Assembly: GCF_014138605.1 (NCBI RefSeq)
Contig: NZ_JACJHX010000005.1
Coordinates: 124,001-188,000 of the forward strand
Reading direction: 5' to 3'
DNA from: Peribacillus huizhouensis
GTDB lineage: Bacteria; Bacillota; Bacilli; Bacillales; DSM-1321
DNA length: 64,000 bases
Below, piece after piece: positions 60,121 to 64,000 of this stretch. The position numbers and the translations under genes are program-made. A model generated the notes under the pieces. The model saw only the letters and a program-made list of their open reading frames with translations. It did no database searches and was not told where the DNA came from. Each line of letters starts with the position of its first letter. The stretch's first letter is position 1.

Positions 60121-61742
60121 AGGAATATCTATTAATAGTTGAGGACCTTTCTATACAGCTTCAGAATGATCATGAGGAACAGCAGCTTTTGGATCATGTT
60201 TCATTTGTTGTACCGACAGGAGAAATTGTTGCCATTATTGGTGAAAGTGGTTCTGGAAAAAGTATCACTGCAAAAGCCATGCTTAATTTACTGCCAAAAG
60301 GGATGGCCATCTCTTCCGGTAAGATTGAATTTAATCATAAAAACGTGCTTACTATGAACAAAAAGCAAAGGCAATTTTATCGCGGAACGCAAGTGGGATT
60401 TGTGTTTCAAGATACATCTGCTACCTTTGATGCCTTGCGAACCATTGGGCAGCATTTTTTGGAGCTATTCTCCACTCATACGGAACTTTCCAAGAAAGAA
60501 GTAAAAGAGCGGGCGATTCGATTATTGGAGGATATGCAGTTACAAAACGCAGAAAATGTATATGAATCGTATCCGTTTGAACTTTCAGGGGGGATGCGGC
60601 AGCGTGTTCAGCTTGCACTTGCTTTGGCACTTAATCCTCTGTTGCTGATTGCAGATGAACCGACAACAGCACTAGACTCGCGTATTCAGGCGGAAGTCCT
60701 TCATCTAATCAAGGATTGGAGCACCCGCACAGGAGGCAGCGTTCTTTTTATCACACATGACCTCGGAGTGGTCGCGGAGATGGCAGATTACGTTGTTGTT
60801 TTGAAAAATGGAACGGTTGTCGAGACTGCCCCCGTGGTTCCATTATTTGATCAGCCCGTTCACGAGCACACGAAGCAATTGCTACACTATCACCGGGAAC
60901 TTACAAATATACGTGAGCAGCTAAATCAAGCCGTTGGTGGGCCACTCGTCACAGTAGAAAATGTAGGTAAAGCTTATTTTAAAAAGAAATGGTTTCGCAA
61001 GCAATCTATACAAGCAGTGAGAGATGTCAGCTTTCACATTCAAAAAGGGGAGATTGTTGGGTTGATTGGTGAGAGTGGTAGTGGAAAAAGCACCCTTTCC
61101 CGCTTACTATTGCAATTAGAGCCTTATGAGCAGGGGAAAATCACCTGGCATGGCGACCCTCCATTTCGAAAAGGTGTGCAATGGGTACATCAGGATCCAC
61201 TAGCATCATTTGATCCTCGCTGGAATGTAGAGAAAATTGTTGGAGAAGGACTGGATTATTGGAAAGAGAAAAGTGACAACAAACACAAGAAAGTTAAGGA
61301 AGTATTGCAGAAGGTCGGTCTGCATGAAAAAATCTGTTCCGTGTACCCTTATGAGCTTTCAGGAGGAATGAAGCAGCGAGTTGCGATTGCAAGGGCACTT
61401 CTATTGGAGCCGGAGCTTCTCATTTTAGATGAGCCGTTTGCCAGCTTAGATATGAGTTCTCAAGCAAGAATGTTGTCACTTTTGCAGGAGATTAACAAAA
61501 AGGGAAAAACGGCCATTCTCTTTATTTCTCATGATATTCGCGCAGCAATGGCACTTTGCCATCGTATTCTCGTTATGGATGATGGAAGAATTGTTGAAGA
61601 GGCAAATGCAAATGAGCTAAGTTCTTCAATAAATTTCTATACAAATTGTTTATTATCGTCGATGCTCACTTTGCATCCTAGTGATCGAATACATGAAAAA
61701 AACAAATTGGGGGGAAAAGAATATGCAATTCAAAAAAACTAA
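60117..61742 (+). CDS. Nickel ABC transporter, fused ATP-binding protein (NikD-NikE)
   Basis: 541 residues containing two complete ABC domains in one chain. Domain 1 (about 1-255): Walker A GESGSGKSIT, signature LSGGMRQR, Walker B LLIADEPTTALD. Domain 2 (about 280-520): Walker A GESGSGKSTLS, signature LSGGMKQR, Walker B LLILDEPFASLD. E. coli has separate nikD and nikE; here they are fused. Domain 2 lacks the long insertion of oligopeptide ATPases and starts after a short linker (LNQAVGGPLVTVENVGK). The last 20 bases overlap nikA. Confidence 0.9.
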   Translation: MKEYLLIVEDLSIQLQNDHEEQQLLDHVSFVVPTGEIVAIIGESGSGKSITAKAMLNLLPKGMAISSGKIEFNHKNVLTMNKKQRQFYRGTQVGFVFQDTSATFDALRTIGQHFLELFSTHTELSKKEVKERAIRLLEDMQLQNAENVYESYPFELSGGMRQRVQLALALALNPLLLIADEPTTALDSRIQAEVLHLIKDWSTRTGGSVLFITHDLGVVAEMADYVVVLKNGTVVETAPVVPLFDQPVHEHTKQLLHYHRELTNIREQLNQAVGGPLVTVENVGKAYFKKKWFRKQSIQAVRDVSFHIQKGEIVGLIGESGSGKSTLSRLLLQLEPYEQGKITWHGDPPFRKGVQWVHQDPLASFDPRWNVEKIVGEGLDYWKEKSDNKHKKVKEVLQKVGLHEKICSVYPYELSGGMKQRVAIARALLLEPELLILDEPFASLDMSSQARMLSLLQEINKKGKTAILFISHDIRAAMALCHRILVMDDGRIVEEANANELSSSINFYTNCLLSSMLTLHPSDRIHEKNKLGGKEYAIQKN

Positions 61743-63312
61743 AACGGTACTTATATCAACATTTGTCTCAAGTATGTTGTTACTTTCAGGATGTGTTGGG
61801 GACAAGGCTGGAGAGAAATCTGCAGATAAATCCCAAACAACCAAACAGCTTGTCTATGGAATAGAGGCGGAAATCGAACAGGTAAATCCAGTACTAGATG
61901 AAGAAGAGCATAGCGAGCTTGATAGCTTAATCTTCCGGGGCCTTACAAAACCGACAGCAAATAATGAAATTGTTGCGGACTTGGCTACAGATTGGGAAAT
62001 TTCATCTGATCAGTTGACTTACACATTTACGCTGCGTGATGATGCAAAATGGCAGGATGGAGAGCCTGTCACAGCCGAAGATGTTAAATTCACATTAGAT
62101 AAAATCACCGATCCAAAGACAAATTCACCGATTTCAGGTGATTTCAATGAAATAAAGGCAGTTAATGTCCTTAAAGAAAATCAAGTACAAATTATCTTAA
62201 GTAATCCATTTCCGGCTTTGCTTGACAAGCTGAAGGTCGGCATTGTTCCAAAACACATTTTGCAAGATGAAGATATTAACACAACGGATTTTAACCAGAA
62301 TCCAGTTGGAAATGGACCGTTTAAACTGAAAGAGTGGAGCAATGATCATACAATTACAGTCGAGCGCAGCGACACTTATTATGGCGTGAAACCAAAGCTT
62401 GATGAAGTCGTTTTTAAACCGGTACCGGACGCTAATACACGTGCATTACAATTAAAGACAGGAGAGATTGATCTTGCTCTTATGGAACCTAATCAACTTG
62501 CAAGTGTAAAAGCAGCAGATGACTTTACTGTTAAGACGATTTCAACAGCAGATTACCGGGCCGTCATGTACAATTTCCGCAATCCTTTATTCAAGGATGC
62601 AAGAATTCGTCAAGCAATGAATTTAGGAATTGACCGCGAAGCAATTGTAAAGGGCATGTTAGCGGGGAAAGGGGAGCCAGCCTACGGTCCGCTACAAAAA
62701 TCATGGGCTAATGCACCGCAAAAAGACATGTATTCTTATCAGCCCGAAAAAGCAAATACATTACTAGAAGATGCAGGTTGGAAAAAAGGGAGCGATGGTG
62801 TACGTGTTAAAGATGGTAAACGCTTGGAGTTTGAACTAGTTTCACCAATAAGTGATCCTGTCAGGGTGGCGCTTGCCAATGTTGTAGCAGAACAATTGAA
62901 GCCGCTCGGGGTTTCAGTCATCTTAAAGCCATTGGATTGGTCGGCGATTAAAATTGAAGAAGCGGATGCCTTTATGATTGGTTGGGGCAGTCCATTTGAT
63001 CCCGATGATCACACATACCGCATTTTCCACAGCAGCCAAATTGGTGACGGTCTTTATAATTTGAATGCATACCAAAATGCAAAAGTAGATCAGCTATTAA
63101 CAGATGCGCGGATTAATACGGATAAAGAGAAGCGAACAAAAATTTATGAGCAGTTCCAACAGGAGTTAGCAATAGATCCCGCTTTTAATTTTCTTGTATA
63201 TATAGATGCTTTATATGGTGTAAATAAACAAGTGAGTGGCATTACTACTCGTACATTAGGGCATCATGGATCTGGAGTTTTATGGAATATTGAAGAATGG
63301 GATAAACAATAG
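61723..63312 (+). CDS. nikA: Nickel ABC transporter substrate-binding lipoprotein NikA
   Basis: 529 residues of the family 5 extracellular solute-binding proteins. Signal peptide with lipobox LLLSGC, mature N-terminal Cys at about residue 24. WEISSDQLTYTFTLRDDAKWQDGEPVTAEDVKFT is the family signature. GGGGGGAAAAGA precedes the ATG within the ATPase gene. In E. coli the genes run nikA first; here nikA is fourth, just before nikR. Metal ligand residues cannot be read with certainty. Confidence 0.88.
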   Translation: MQFKKTKTVLISTFVSSMLLLSGCVGDKAGEKSADKSQTTKQLVYGIEAEIEQVNPVLDEEEHSELDSLIFRGLTKPTANNEIVADLATDWEISSDQLTYTFTLRDDAKWQDGEPVTAEDVKFTLDKITDPKTNSPISGDFNEIKAVNVLKENQVQIILSNPFPALLDKLKVGIVPKHILQDEDINTTDFNQNPVGNGPFKLKEWSNDHTITVERSDTYYGVKPKLDEVVFKPVPDANTRALQLKTGEIDLALMEPNQLASVKAADDFTVKTISTADYRAVMYNFRNPLFKDARIRQAMNLGIDREAIVKGMLAGKGEPAYGPLQKSWANAPQKDMYSYQPEKANTLLEDAGWKKGSDGVRVKDGKRLEFELVSPISDPVRVALANVVAEQLKPLGVSVILKPLDWSAIKIEEADAFMIGWGSPFDPDDHTYRIFHSSQIGDGLYNLNAYQNAKVDQLLTDARINTDKEKRTKIYEQFQQELAIDPAFNFLVYIDALYGVNKQVSGITTRTLGHHGSGVLWNIEEWDKQ

Positions 63313-63324
63313 GGGGACGATGCA

Positions 63325-63744
63325 ATGGAAGATTCAGCATTAAAAAGATTTGGAGTTTCCATGGAGGGTCATTTACTTCGAAAATTTGATCACTTAGTCC
63401 AACAGAAAGGGTACGAAAATCGTTCTGAAGCTGTCCGTGATCTTGTACGTGACGCCCTTATTCAACAGACATGGGAAGAGGAAGAACAAATTGTGGCGGG
63501 AAGCATCCTTTTATTTTACAACCATCACCAAAGAAATCTGCTAGATGAACTTACAAAAGTCCAACATGATATGCACGATTTTATCTTGGCCACTACACAC
63601 TTCCATTTGGATCACGCCAGTTGTCTTGAACTTATCGTAGTAAAGGGAAAAGCGAAAGACATTCAGCAGCTCAGTAATAAATTGACAAGTTTAAAAGGTG
63701 TCGGTTATGGAAAATTTACAGTGGCACCAGTTGAGCAAGTATAA
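63325..63744 (+). CDS. nikR: Nickel-responsive transcriptional regulator NikR
   Basis: 139 residues. Residues 8-50 form the ribbon-helix-helix DNA-binding domain (RFGVSMEGHLLRKFDHLVQQ, KGYENRSEAVRDLVRDALI). The C-terminal ACT-like domain carries the nickel site: THFHLDHASCLELIVVKG gives His and Cys ligands matching those of E. coli NikR. GGGGGACG precedes the ATG, 12 bases after nikA. It should repress the operon when nickel is plentiful by binding the sites at 58125-58236. A truncated relative lies between the tmRNA genes. Confidence 0.95.
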   Translation: MEDSALKRFGVSMEGHLLRKFDHLVQQKGYENRSEAVRDLVRDALIQQTWEEEEQIVAGSILLFYNHHQRNLLDELTKVQHDMHDFILATTHFHLDHASCLELIVVKGKAKDIQQLSNKLTSLKGVGYGKFTVAPVEQV

Positions 63745-64000
63745 TGAATGGAGTTTTTTCATGTTTAACAGGTATAATTGCTTCACCTTAATTTGAGAGA
63801 CAGCGAACCTTGCCGATGTATAAGCAGAAGATTATCGACAATAGAAGATAACTATCCATCCGTGAGAAATGATTAAATCACGGATGGAGGTTGCATTTGA
63901 TTGTAATAATGAATATGAAAATTGGGATCACCCGGTTATAGAAAGTAAATTTTTAAAAATGGGATATATGAAGAATTATACAATTGATTTTTAGAAGAAG
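63745..64000 (+). other. Region after nikR up to the window edge
   Basis: No gene recognised. CCATCCGTG and CACGGATGG (63857-63887) form a hairpin with no T-run. Short frames to the edge have no ribosome binding site; a gene could begin beyond the window. Confidence 0.4.

Overview
The window is chromosomal DNA of a low-GC Gram-positive spore-former of the family Bacillaceae. Evidence: protein sequences close to Bacillus subtilis families, strong GGAGG ribosome binding sites, a CtsR box, a CggR operator, crh, glmR, whiA and sigL, and a backbone order (ppaX, his operon, yvcD, trxB, yvcI-rapZ-glmR-whiA-crh, clpP, sigL, cggR-gapA-pgk-tpi-pgm-eno, secG-yvaK-rnr-smpB-ssrA) that follows the B. subtilis map. 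Short repeats resembling the B. cereus-group element bcr1 are scattered between genes. I cannot name the species.

Layout. 1-1848: end of a yvoD-like gene, ppaX, yvoF. 2075-8765: complete histidine operon hisZGDBHAFI with its own promoter. 8900-11622: TPR protein and thioredoxin reductase. 11665-15859: yvcI-rapZ-glmR, a long bcr1-like repeat, then whiA-crh. 16153-16850: clpP on the minus strand under a CtsR box. 17060-17131: tRNA-Arg. 17277-19645: divergent MFS transporter and LysR regulator. 20052-29333: sigL, a glutaredoxin-like gene and the glycolytic operon cggR-gapA-pgk-tpiA-gpmI-eno with a clear CggR operator. 29525-32693: accessory stretch with hypothetical genes and a VanY-type lipoprotein. 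33070-37930: secG, estA, rnr, smpB, with repeats in every gap. 38094-39725: two nearly identical complete tmRNA genes, each with promoter and terminator, separated by a broken nikR. 39726-41000: decayed DNA with a LysR tail, an orphan Fnr-type box and a cre-like site. 41025-48896: nucleoside catabolism (two close purine nucleoside phosphorylases, nucleoside permease, ROK regulator, EamA transporter, deoB, deoC). 48933-49794: an IS6-family element at a deletion scar flanked by gene remnants. 50394-53107: cupredoxin, a PQQ-type sugar dehydrogenase relative, a DUF1540 protein. 54078-56656: Mn/Zn ABC transporter. 56740-57732: YpdA-type reductase. 58125-63744: nickel uptake operon nikBC(DE)A-nikR behind two NikR-like operators.

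How the genes work together. The his genes cover all ten steps of histidine synthesis except the histidinol-phosphate aminotransferase and phosphatase. HisZ replaces the regulatory part of a short HisG. Glycolysis from glyceraldehyde-3-phosphate to phosphoenolpyruvate sits in one operon under CggR. SmpB, RNase R and tmRNA, which act together in ribosome rescue, are neighbours. Permease, phosphorylases, DeoB and DeoC form a route from nucleosides to glyceraldehyde-3-phosphate plus acetaldehyde. The nik operon carries its own nickel sensor.

The most unusual points are the full duplication of ssrA with a nikR relic between the copies, several stop codons supplied by inserted repeats, the regularly phased NikR-like sites, and the IS6 deletion scar next to a shortened deoC. 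I found no CRISPR array, prophage, rRNA operon, or convincing new multi-gene system.
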